This document shows, piece after piece, positions 1 through 6,194 of a DNA stretch of 25,331 nt (position 1 is the first letter of the stretch; every line of letters starts with the position of its first letter). The stretch is from Candidatus Latescibacterota bacterium (lineage in GTDB: Bacteria; Latescibacterota; UBA2968; UBA8231): positions 1 through 25,331 of the forward strand of contig JAJDTN010000156.1 in the NCBI GenBank assembly GCA_022827165.1. The letters are read 5' to 3'. Under the pieces are notes generated by a model, which saw nothing but the letters and a program-made list of their open reading frames with translations, searched no databases and was not told the origin of the DNA. Made by a program: the position numbers and the translations under genes.

Positions 1-2
1 AC

Positions 3-20
3 GCCACCATCCGCCTCTGA
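3..20 (+). CDS. 3' end of an upstream coding region (partial)
   Basis: The reading frame starting at base 3 gives Ala-Thr-Ile-Arg-Leu and then a TGA at 18-20, eight bases before the prpB start. It could be the tail of a gene in the same operon; prpD would be a sensible guess because prpB and prpC follow. Five codons cannot identify it, and the frame could be chance. Confidence 0.25.
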   Translation, partial: ATIRL

Positions 21-28
21 AACGCTCG

Positions 29-928
29 ATGCTACTCTCCCATCGCACCCCGCCGGCGGACAAGGCCGCCGCCCTGCGCCGCGCCATCGCCGCCGGCACC
101 GTGGTGATGCCCGGGTGCTTCAACGCGCCGGTGGCCATGCTCGCCCAGAGGCTGGGCTTCGAGGCGGTCTACATCTCCGGGGCGGGGCTGATCAACAGCG
201 CCGGGTACCCCGACATCGCCCTCCTCGGCATGGAACGGGTGGCCGGCGCCGCGGGCACCATCGCCGACGCCGTGGACGTGCCGGCCCTGTGCGACGCCGA
301 CACCGGCTTCGGCGAGGCCCTGCAGGTGATGCGCACGGTGCGCGCCTTCGAGGCCGCCGGCGCGGCCGGCATCCACCTCGAGGACCAGGTGATGCCCAAG
401 CGCTGCGGCCACCTCGACGGCAAGGGGCTGGTCCCCGCGCAGGAGATGGAGCGCAAGCTCGCCGCCGCCGTGGAGGCCCGGGCCAACCCCGACTTCCTGC
501 TGGTGGCGCGCACCGACGCGCGCGCCGTGGAAGGCTTCGAGGTCAGTGTCGAACGCGGCTGCCGCTACCTCGAGGCCGGCGCCGACGCGGTCTTCATCGA
601 GGCCCTGCAGACCGAGGAGGAGTTCGGCCGTTACGCCGAGCGGGTGCAGGGACCGCTGCTGGCCAACATGACCGAGTTCGGCAAGACCCCCACCCTCACG
701 GCGCAACAGTTCGCCGACCTCGGCTACGCCATGGTGATCTTCCCCATGACGGCCTTCCGGGTCATGATGAAGGCGGTGGAGGGAGTGCTCACCGAGATCC
801 GCGACCAGGGCTCGCCGGCGGCCTGGCTCGACCGCATGCAGACGCGCGAGGAGCTGTACGAGCTGCTGCGCTACCCGGAGTACGAGGCCATGGACCGGCG
901 GCTGGCCGGCAAGGGCGGCGATGGCTGA
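29..928 (+). CDS. prpB: 2-methylisocitrate lyase (PrpB), isocitrate lyase/PEP mutase superfamily
   Basis: Predicted to cleave 2-methylisocitrate into pyruvate and succinate, the last step of the methylcitrate cycle for propionyl-CoA, in the cytoplasm. The 299-residue length matches PrpB. The superfamily catalytic signature KRCGH is at residues 124-128, with the metal-binding DADTGFG at 89-95, HLEDQ at 116-120 and the PrpB-like MQTREELYEL near the C-terminus. The ATG at 29 gives a normal family N-terminus, but no good ribosome-binding site precedes it and the frame is open to the window edge, so the start is not certain. The gene overlaps prpC by 8 bases, so the two are probably co-translated. 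A related lyase such as 2,3-dimethylmalate lyase or oxaloacetate hydrolase is possible, but the citrate-synthase neighbour favours PrpB. Confidence 0.85.
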   Translation: MLLSHRTPPADKAAALRRAIAAGTVVMPGCFNAPVAMLAQRLGFEAVYISGAGLINSAGYPDIALLGMERVAGAAGTIADAVDVPALCDADTGFGEALQVMRTVRAFEAAGAAGIHLEDQVMPKRCGHLDGKGLVPAQEMERKLAAAVEARANPDFLLVARTDARAVEGFEVSVERGCRYLEAGADAVFIEALQTEEEFGRYAERVQGPLLANMTEFGKTPTLTAQQFADLGYAMVIFPMTAFRVMMKAVEGVLTEIRDQGSPAAWLDRMQTREELYELLRYPEYEAMDRRLAGKGGDG

Positions 929-2051
929 GCGGCCCGAGTACAGCCCCGGGCTGGCCGGGGTCATCGCCGGCGAGTCGGCGATCTCCCGGATCGACTTCGA
1001 GGCCAACCGGCTGATCGTGCGGGGCTACGACCTGGTGGAGATCACCCGGCAGGCCGTCTTCGAGGAGGTGGCCTGGCTGCTGCTCTACGGAGAGCTGCCC
1101 ACGGCCGGACAGCTCGGCGAGTTCCAGGACCGCCTGCGCGCCGAGCGCGGCCTGCCGCCGATGGTGGAGGAGCTGCTGCGCCGGACCCCGGCGGAGGCGC
1201 AGTCGATGGCGGTCCTGCGCTCGGCGGTCTCCGCCCTGGGGGTGACCGACCCCGAGGCCCCCGACATCCGCCGCGAGGCGACCCTGCGCAAGGCGGAGCG
1301 CCTGCTGGCCAAGGTCCCCACGATCCTCGCCGCCGCCCACCGCTGCAGCCAGGGCCTGGAGCCGGTGCCCCCCGACCCGGAGCTGGGCCACGCCGCCAAC
1401 CTGCTCTACATGGTGGACGGCCGGCGGCCGGCGGAGCACGCCGTGCGCGCCCTGGACGTGGCCCTCATGCTCTACTCCGAGCACGGCTTCAACGCCTCCT
1501 CCTTCGCCGCCAGGGTGACGGCCTCGACCCTGTCCGACCTGCACGCGGCGGTGACGGCGGGCATCGCCGCCCTCATGGGCCCCCTCCACGGCGGCGCCAA
1601 CGAGGCGGCCATGGAGATGATGCTGGAGATCGGCGAGACCGAGCGGGCGCGCCCGTGGGTGCTGGAGGCCCTGGCGCGGAAGCAGAAGATCATGGGCTTC
1701 GGCCACCGCGAGTACAAGAGCGGCGACTCGCGGGTGCCCTCCGTGACCGAGGAGGGGCGCCGGGTGGCCGCGGCCACCGGGGAGAGCCGCTGGCTGCGCA
1801 TCGCCGAGGCCGTGGAGGAGACGATGCGCTCCGAGAAGGGGATCTTCCCCAACGTCGACTTCCCCGTGGCCTGGACCTTCTACACCATGGGGCTGCCGAT
1901 CCCGCTCTACACGCCGGTCTTCGTCGCCAGCCGCGTCGCCGGCTGGGCGGCCCACGTCGTCGAGCAGCAGGACGGCAACCGCCTGATCCGCCCCAACCAC
2001 ATCTACACCGGTCCCGAAGAGAGGGCCTTCCGGCCCCTGGCGGACCGCTGA
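921..2051 (+). CDS. prpC: 2-methylcitrate synthase / citrate synthase family protein
   Basis: A 376-residue citrate synthase-fold enzyme expected to condense propionyl-CoA (or acetyl-CoA) with oxaloacetate. The catalytic triad is readable: His223 in GPLHGGANE, His262 in GFGHREYK and Asp313 in NVDF. The substrate-binding SEHGFNASSFAAR (187-199) and the C-terminal RPNHIYTGP (358-366) are also present. The length is that of short methylcitrate/citrate synthases rather than the roughly 430-residue GltA type. The ATG at 921 lies inside the 3' end of prpB. Sequence alone does not separate propionyl-CoA from acetyl-CoA preference; the partner prpB makes the methylcitrate role more likely. The usual D-P-R after the His262 motif reads D-S-R here, a small deviation. 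Confidence 0.85.
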   Translation: MAERPEYSPGLAGVIAGESAISRIDFEANRLIVRGYDLVEITRQAVFEEVAWLLLYGELPTAGQLGEFQDRLRAERGLPPMVEELLRRTPAEAQSMAVLRSAVSALGVTDPEAPDIRREATLRKAERLLAKVPTILAAAHRCSQGLEPVPPDPELGHAANLLYMVDGRRPAEHAVRALDVALMLYSEHGFNASSFAARVTASTLSDLHAAVTAGIAALMGPLHGGANEAAMEMMLEIGETERARPWVLEALARKQKIMGFGHREYKSGDSRVPSVTEEGRRVAAATGESRWLRIAEAVEETMRSEKGIFPNVDFPVAWTFYTMGLPIPLYTPVFVASRVAGWAAHVVEQQDGNRLIRPNHIYTGPEERAFRPLADR

Positions 2052-2060
2052 GGCCGGGGG

Positions 2061-2378
2061 ATGCAGGTCAAGCGCTGGCAAGAGGAACGGAGCTTCTCGC
2101 GGGAGAAGTTCCGCAAGGTCAACCTCTTCGAGTCGGAGAGGATGTTCTGCGACATCTACTGCTTCGAGCCCGGCCAGGCGCGGGCCCTCCACAGCCACGA
2201 CGAGAACGACAAGACTCCCTGCGTCCTCGAAGGCCGGGGCACCTTCACCGTGGGCGGCGAGTCCCGCGAGCTGGACGCTGGCTGGGCGGTGCTCTGCCCG
2301 CCGGGCGAGGACCACGGCGTGGTGAACTCCAGCGGCGGCTGCCTCGCGGTCCTCGTCTTCATGGCGCCCCACCCGTAG
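2061..2378 (+). CDS. Small single-domain cupin protein
   Basis: A 105-residue protein with a single cupin barrel. Motif 1 has His44 and His46 (LHSHDEND) with acidic residues at 47-50, and motif 2 has His85 in PPGEDHGVVN, forming a plausible mononuclear metal site. It starts nine bases after the prpC stop, with a purine-rich GGGGG immediately before the ATG, so it probably belongs to the prp operon. Cupins of this size include metal-dependent isomerases, dioxygenases and simple binding proteins. The substrate is not evident. It ends seven bases from the convergent DUF4416 gene, with no terminator visible between them. Confidence 0.75.
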   Translation: MQVKRWQEERSFSREKFRKVNLFESERMFCDIYCFEPGQARALHSHDENDKTPCVLEGRGTFTVGGESRELDAGWAVLCPPGEDHGVVNSSGGCLAVLVFMAPHP

Positions 2379-2385
2379 CAGCCGG

Positions 2386-2931
2386 TCACCGCCCCCGGCG
2401 CAGCTCCCGCAGCCGGCCCCGCACCTCCAGCAGGAACCCCCCCACCTCCGGCCCCCGGTAGTCCGGGTAGGTCCACGGCAGCGGCCGGTACTCGCCGCGC
2501 TCGAAGCGCAGGGTCACCTCGGCCCACAGACCGGCGGCGATGGCCACGCGGTGGCCGCTGGCCTTGGTGGTGGCCAGCACCAGGCTCTCCTCCGAGAGCA
2601 GTCCCGGGTCGACGTTCACCGTCCGCCGCAGCTCGCCCCCGGCGCCCTCCACGGCGCGTTCCCGCTCGAAGGCCAGGGTCTGCCGCTTGCGCCCGGCCAG
2701 CCGCTCCGGGTCGATGGGATCGCCGAGCCACACCAGGCCCTTCGCCAGTCCCGGCCCCATCTCGGCCTCGTAGTAGCCGCTCATGTCGAAGGCCCAGGTG
2801 CGGCTGCGGGCCTGCACCGCCCCGAAGCGCGCCGCCAGCGCGGCCACGGCCGTGTCCACGGCATCGCCGCCGCGGGCCATGACGGCGCAGAGGAAGGCGG
2901 CGGGCTCTCCGGGCTGCAGGTCCAGAGGCAT
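2386..2931 (-). CDS. DUF4416 family protein
   Basis: A 181-residue protein matching the conserved pattern of DUF4416, a family of unknown function. The diagnostic segments are in order: YYEAEMG at 53-59, an IDPERLAGRK stretch near 73-82, VNVDPGLL at 105-112, LATTK at 119-123, AEVTLRFERG near 137-146 and PLPWTYPDYR at 150-159. There is no signal peptide or membrane segment. The gene stands alone on the minus strand, convergent with the cupin and divergent from the PLP-enzyme operon. It has no Shine-Dalgarno sequence; a -10-like hexamer lies six bases before the ATG, so its mRNA may be leaderless. Family assignment is from recalled motif order, and function is unknown. Confidence 0.8.
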   Translation of the reverse strand: MPLDLQPGEPAAFLCAVMARGGDAVDTAVAALAARFGAVQARSRTWAFDMSGYYEAEMGPGLAKGLVWLGDPIDPERLAGRKRQTLAFERERAVEGAGGELRRTVNVDPGLLSEESLVLATTKASGHRVAIAAGLWAEVTLRFERGEYRPLPWTYPDYRGPEVGGFLLEVRGRLRELRRGR

Positions 2932-2937
2932 GGCGGC

Positions 2938-2967
2938 ATGCTACGGAGGCGGGTCCGGCGGCGGCAA
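2938..2967 (-). promoter_or_regulatory. Predicted promoter of the DUF4416 gene
   Basis: On the minus strand, TTGCCG (2967-2962) is followed by an 18-base spacer and TAGCAT (2943-2938). Only six bases separate the -10 hexamer from the ATG at 2931, so transcription would start at or within a base or two of the start codon. Confidence 0.5.
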
Positions 2968-2975
2968 GAGGCGCC

Positions 2976-3005
2976 TTGACGCTCCGAGCCGGCCCGGTCT
3001 ATCGT
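2976..3005 (+). promoter_or_regulatory. Predicted promoter of the 3031-5370 operon
   Basis: TTGACG at 2976-2981, an 18-base spacer and TATCGT at 3000-3005 form a plausible sigma-70-type promoter. It would give a short leader containing GGAG at 3022-3025, five bases before the ATG at 3031. It lies back to back with the DUF4416 promoter. Confidence 0.45.
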
Positions 3006-3030
3006 GAGCCCCCCTCTCGACGGAGCGCCC

Positions 3031-4086
3031 ATGCACATCGACGACCTCGACACCCCCTTCCTGCTCGTCCACCTCGACGCCCTGGAGGAGAACCTCGACC
3101 GCGCCCAGGCCTACTGCGACGAGCACCGCGTCGGCCTGCGGCCCCACATCAAGACCCACAAGTGCCTGGCCATCTCGCGCATGCAGATGGAGCGCGGCGC
3201 CATGGGCATCGTCTGCCAGAAGCTCGGCGAGGCCGAGGTCATGGTCGACGGCGGCGTCGACCGCGACGTCCTCATCCCCTACAACCTCGTCGGCAGGATC
3301 AAGCTGGAACGGCTCGCCGCCCTGGCGCCGCGGACCCGGCTGACGGTGGCCGCCGACTCCGAGTACACCGCGCGCGGCCTCTCCGAGGCGATGAGCGCGG
3401 CCGGCACCCGCGTGGGCGTCATCGTCGAGGTCGACCAGGGCCGCACCGGCGTGGGGACCCCCGCCGCCATCGCTGACATGGCGGCCCTCATCGACTCCCT
3501 CCCCGGCCTGGAGTTTCGGGGCATCATGATCATGCCGTCGCCGCCCTCCTGCCGGCCCCTGCTGCAGGCGGTGCTCGGCGGCCTCGACGCCCGGGGCCTG
3601 CCCCACCCCATCGTCAGCGGCGGCGCCTCCCCCTGCCTGTGGACGGCCCACGAGGTCCCGGAGCTGACCGAGCACCGCGCCGGCGAGTATCCCGTGGGCG
3701 GCATGAAGCACCTGCAGGTGGGCACCCACACGGTGGAGCAGTGCGCCGGCCGGGTGCTGACCACCGTCGTCAGCCGGCCCGGCGCCGGCCGCGCCATCCT
3801 CGACGCCGGCAGCAAGTCCCTGAGCCTGGCCGTGCACCACGATGAGCGCGGCGGACTCCTGGGCCACGTCGTCGAGTACCCCGAGGCGCGGCTGTCGGGC
3901 GCCTCCGAGGAGCACGGCCACCTGGACGTCTCCCGGTGCGACCCGGCGCCCCGGATCGGCGAGCGCGTGCAGATCATCCCCGTGCACCCGTGCCCGACCT
4001 TCAACGAGCACGACGAGATCGCCGCCGTGCGCGGCGACCGGGTGGAGGCCGTCTGGCCCGTCGAGGCCCGGGGTTGCATCCGCTGA
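3031..4086 (+). CDS. PLP-dependent D-threonine aldolase / D-serine dehydratase-like enzyme (alanine racemase N-terminal fold)
   Basis: A 351-residue fold-III PLP enzyme. The Schiff-base lysine is Lys41 in RPHIKTHK, the motif shared by D-threonine aldolases, D-serine dehydratases and D-3-hydroxyaspartate dehydratases. The C-terminal VHPCPTFNEH (318-327) carries His319 and Cys321, the usual divalent-metal ligands of this group. Likely substrates are D-beta-hydroxy amino acids, cleaved to glycine plus an aldehyde or deaminated to a 2-oxo acid. I chose the ATG at 3031 because GGAG sits five bases upstream and the protein then begins at the conserved DLDTPFLLV. An in-frame GTG at 3004 would add nine residues without family support. 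The stop overlaps the start of the RraA-like gene, so the two are translationally coupled. Confidence 0.8.
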   Translation: MHIDDLDTPFLLVHLDALEENLDRAQAYCDEHRVGLRPHIKTHKCLAISRMQMERGAMGIVCQKLGEAEVMVDGGVDRDVLIPYNLVGRIKLERLAALAPRTRLTVAADSEYTARGLSEAMSAAGTRVGVIVEVDQGRTGVGTPAAIADMAALIDSLPGLEFRGIMIMPSPPSCRPLLQAVLGGLDARGLPHPIVSGGASPCLWTAHEVPELTEHRAGEYPVGGMKHLQVGTHTVEQCAGRVLTTVVSRPGAGRAILDAGSKSLSLAVHHDERGGLLGHVVEYPEARLSGASEEHGHLDVSRCDPAPRIGERVQIIPVHPCPTFNEHDEIAAVRGDRVEAVWPVEARGCIR

Positions 4087-4796
4087 TGGCGCAGCTCGCG
4101 CAGCAGACCCTGGACCGGCTGCGGGTCCCGAGCACGGCGACCCTGACATCGGTGCTGAAGGGCCACGGCCTCGGCAACACCTTCCTCCACGAGGTGGCGC
4201 CCCTGCGGCCGGAGACGAGCATGGCCGGGCGCGCCTTCACCCTGCGCTACATCCCGGCGCGGGAGGACCTCGTGGACGTGCCCATGGACAACCTCACCGA
4301 CATGCAGCGGGTCGGCATCGAGCAGATGCAGCCGGGAGACGTACTCGTCATCGACGCCCGTGGCGACACCCGCGCCGGCACCATGGGCTCGATCCTGGCG
4401 GCGAGGATGGCCCACCTCGGCGTGGCGGGCGTGGTCACCGACGGCGCCTACCGCGACAGCCCGACCATCGCCGCCAGCGGCTTCCCCGCCTACGCCCGCG
4501 CCATGAACGCCCACACCAACAAGACCGTCCACTACCCGAGCGAGATCCAGGTGCCCGTCGGCTGCGGAGGGGTCGCCGTCTTCCCCGGAGACGCGGTCGT
4601 CGGCGACGCCGAGGGCGTGGTGGTGGTCCCCGCCCACCTGGCCGACGATGTGGCCGCCGAGGCCGAGGAGCAGGAGCTGAAAGAGGAGTTCATCACCGGG
4701 AAGATCCGCGCCGGCGCCCCCCTCCACGGCACCTACCCCCTCGACGAGGAGGGCCAGCGCGAGTTCGAGGAGTGGCGGCGCAACCGCGGCCGCTGA
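4086..4796 (+). CDS. RraA-like / HMG-aldolase family protein (predicted oxaloacetate decarboxylase or 2-oxo-acid aldolase)
   Basis: A 236-residue member of the RraA/MenG-like family, whose enzymes include 4-hydroxy-4-methyl-2-oxoglutarate aldolase and oxaloacetate decarboxylase; other members bind RNase E. The active-site block is present: GDVLVIDARGD (84-94), GTMGSILAARMAHLG (98-112) and DGAYRD (119-124), with Arg123 and Asp124 as expected oxo-acid and metal ligands. Next comes the conserved segment with VAVFPGDAVVGDAEGVVVVP. The ATG at 4086 overlaps the previous TGA (TGATG). Pairing with a D-hydroxy-amino-acid enzyme suggests carbon-acid catabolism rather than RNase E control. The C-terminal tail is long for RraA, as in catabolic paralogues. 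Confidence 0.8.
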   Translation: MAQLAQQTLDRLRVPSTATLTSVLKGHGLGNTFLHEVAPLRPETSMAGRAFTLRYIPAREDLVDVPMDNLTDMQRVGIEQMQPGDVLVIDARGDTRAGTMGSILAARMAHLGVAGVVTDGAYRDSPTIAASGFPAYARAMNAHTNKTVHYPSEIQVPVGCGGVAVFPGDAVVGDAEGVVVVPAHLADDVAAEAEEQELKEEFITGKIRAGAPLHGTYPLDEEGQREFEEWRRNRGR

Positions 4797-4857
4797 GCGA
4801 GACAGACGCCCGCCGCAGGCGGTCGCAGCCGACATCCCCCCGACCCGGAGAGTCCCC

Positions 4858-5370
4858 ATGCTGGAGATCTTCAAGGTCCCCGTGGAACCCCTCACCCCCG
4901 AGGCCTTCCAACCCTTCGGAAGCGTCATCAGGACCTGCGACGAGACCCGACCGGAGGTGCGGGTCGGCGGCCTCACGGAGAACCACTACACGGTGACGGC
5001 GGAGGTCTCCGACCCGCCGCCGGAGAAGCTCTCCCTGTCGGAGGGCCGGCTGCGCGCCCACTTCGCCTGCCACGATGACGCCGGCCAGTCCTTCTACCCG
5101 ACGCGGCACTGCCCCACCGTCTTCCTCGTGGCCCTGCCCGCCCCGAGCCTGAACCCCGAGGATCTGCGCGCCTTCCACTCCGACGGCCGCCTGGGCGTCT
5201 GCCTCGGGCTGGAGGTGTGGCACACCATGCCCATCTGCCTGGAGGGGACCGAGGTCTACCACACGGCCCGCGGCGACCAGGACTACCAGACCCATTCCGT
5301 CGAGGTCGACTTCGACGAGGAGCGGGGGGTGGTGATCGATGTGGACGTGGAGGGGCTTGCGGGGGGTTGA
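4858..5370 (+). CDS. Ureidoglycolate lyase family protein (AllA-like)
   Basis: A 170-residue cupin-like protein of the AllA family, which splits ureidoglycolate into glyoxylate and urea at the end of allantoin breakdown. Family marks are LTPEAFQPFG near the N-terminus, HCPTVFLVALP around residues 84-94, DLRAF at about 101-105 and the GLEVWHTMP segment in place of the usual G-x-W-H. GGAG in the leader nine bases upstream supports the ATG at 4858. It follows the RraA-like gene by 61 bases and is probably the last gene of that operon. No other allantoin or purine genes are in the window, so a role on a different 2-hydroxy-2-amino acid cannot be excluded. Confidence 0.75.
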   Translation: MLEIFKVPVEPLTPEAFQPFGSVIRTCDETRPEVRVGGLTENHYTVTAEVSDPPPEKLSLSEGRLRAHFACHDDAGQSFYPTRHCPTVFLVALPAPSLNPEDLRAFHSDGRLGVCLGLEVWHTMPICLEGTEVYHTARGDQDYQTHSVEVDFDEERGVVIDVDVEGLAGG

Positions 5371-5384
5371 GTAGGTGCTAGGCC

Positions 5385-5413
5385 TTGTCCCGGTGGGCCA
5401 TAATAGCTATTAT
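5385..5413 (+). promoter_or_regulatory. Predicted promoter of the toxin-antitoxin/ATPase locus
   Basis: TTGTCC at 5385-5390, a 17-base spacer and TATTAT at 5408-5413. The -10 hexamer lies within the right arm of the palindrome at 5395-5418, and transcription would begin close to the ATG at 5422. No Shine-Dalgarno sequence is present, consistent with a leaderless mRNA. Confidence 0.55.
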
Positions 5414-5418
5414 GGCCC
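5395..5418. promoter_or_regulatory. Perfect 24-bp palindrome, candidate antitoxin operator
   Basis: The left arm GGGCCATAATAG (5395-5406) is the exact reverse complement of the right arm (5407-5418), with no spacer. It overlaps the promoter and ends three bases before the antitoxin ATG. Phd-type antitoxins repress their own operons by binding such palindromes, so this is the likely autoregulatory operator. The palindrome is seen directly; operator function is inferred. Confidence 0.75.
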
Positions 5419-5421
5419 CTT

Positions 5422-5673
5422 ATGAAAGAGATTGCTGCCAGAGAGGCCAAGAACCGATTCGGCCGATTGCTCGATGCGGCCCAGAGCGGACCCGTCTGCG
5501 TTACCAAGAAAGGCCGCGCGGTCGGCGTGATGTTGTCAATGGAGCAGTATGAACGGTTGCGCGGAGCCGCGTGGGCACGCTTGACCGCGACCATGGACCG
5601 TCTGGGAGCCGAAGCGGACGCCAGTGGATTGACCGACGCCGGGCTCGAAGCTCTCCTGGCCGATGAGAGCTGA
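5422..5673 (+). CDS. Phd/YefM-type antitoxin
   Basis: An 83-residue protein with the Phd/YefM fold: an N-terminal DNA-binding half (MKEIAAREAKNRFGRLLDAA), a basic VTKKGRAVGVMLS strand region and the MEQYERL helix, followed by a C-terminal tail expected to bind and neutralise the toxin. Its start is directly downstream of the 24-bp palindrome and its 3' end overlaps the PIN toxin gene by 11 bases, the standard antitoxin-first arrangement. There is no ribosome-binding site. Phd antitoxins more often pair with Doc, YoeB or PIN toxins; here the partner is a PIN nuclease. Confidence 0.88.
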   Translation: MKEIAAREAKNRFGRLLDAAQSGPVCVTKKGRAVGVMLSMEQYERLRGAAWARLTATMDRLGAEADASGLTDAGLEALLADES

Positions 5674-6097
5674 GCGCGCTGTTCTCGACACAAATGTCCT
5701 GATCAGTGCTGCACTTCGACCGAGCGGTCCACCTCGCGAAGTAGTGGATGCCATACGCGCTCAGAACGGAGTGCTCCTGTTCTCGGACGAGACCTTCCAC
5801 GAGCTGCTGACGCGGCTTCGGTCACCCAAGTTCGATCCCTATGTCAGCCGAGAGGGCCGATCCGTCTTCCTCGCCCAGCTTGAAGCTGTTGCGGCGTGGG
5901 TGCCGATCACAGGCACCAAGCTTGGATGCCGGGACCCTGACGATGACAAGCTGCTCGAGACCGCACTCATGGGAGAGGCGGATTGCATCGTCACGGGTGA
6001 TCAGGACCTCCGAGTCATGTCCCCATTTCAGGACATCCCGATCCTGAGTCCAGCCGATTTCCTTGACCGCCATGGCGACCCGCAACCTCCCCGATGA
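5663..6097 (+). CDS. PIN-domain toxin (putative toxin component, PIN family)
   Basis: A 144-residue PIN ribonuclease predicted to cleave RNA when free of its antitoxin. The acidic metal site is intact: Asp9 in VLDTNVLIS, Glu43 and Glu47 in SDETFHELL, the DPDDDK cluster at 91-96 and Asp113/Asp115 in VTGDQDL. The layout (VLDTNVLISA, then CRDPDDDKLLE, then D-x-D-L) fits the COG1569-like group of PIN toxins rather than the shortest VapC proteins. It overlaps the antitoxin upstream by 11 bases and a small ribbon-helix-helix-like ORF downstream by 26 bases, so translation of the whole locus is probably coupled. Nothing suggests inactivation. Confidence 0.88.
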   Translation: MRAERAVLDTNVLISAALRPSGPPREVVDAIRAQNGVLLFSDETFHELLTRLRSPKFDPYVSREGRSVFLAQLEAVAAWVPITGTKLGCRDPDDDKLLETALMGEADCIVTGDQDLRVMSPFQDIPILSPADFLDRHGDPQPPR

Positions 6098-6194
6098 CCT
6101 TGAGCGGCGGCTGCGCCTCCGGGCGGCCGAGCACGGCCACTCCCCATACCGCCGCGGTGATCAAGCCTCTCCAGGTGCGACGAGCAACCCATGA
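6072..6194 (+). pseudogene. Truncated FitA/VapB-like ribbon-helix-helix antitoxin ORF
   Basis: A 40-codon ORF begins with TRNLPDDLERRLRLRAAE and HGHS, which closely follows the N-terminal helix-turn region of FitA/VapB-like ribbon-helix-helix antitoxins (typical pattern: IRNLPDDV, a LRLRAAEHGRS core and a second helix). After residue 24 the similarity stops and a short unrelated tail (PYRRGDQASPG) leads to a TGA at 6192-6194. Neither other frame restores the second half of the family, so this looks like a deletion junction rather than a simple frameshift. The ORF starts inside the PIN gene and its stop overlaps the ATPase ATG. It may therefore still be translated and serve only to couple the ATPase gene to the operon. 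Confidence 0.6.

Noticed and set aside
789..2372. Long open frame on the minus strand across prpB/prpC/cupin
   Set aside because: It mirrors three well-supported plus-strand genes; its His/Gly/Ala/Leu-rich translation is typical of antisense frames in G+C-rich DNA and matches no family.
3004..3030. GTG at 3004 as the start of the PLP enzyme
   Set aside because: The ATG at 3031 has GGAG at the right distance, and the conserved N-terminus begins there; the GTG also falls inside the predicted -10 hexamer.
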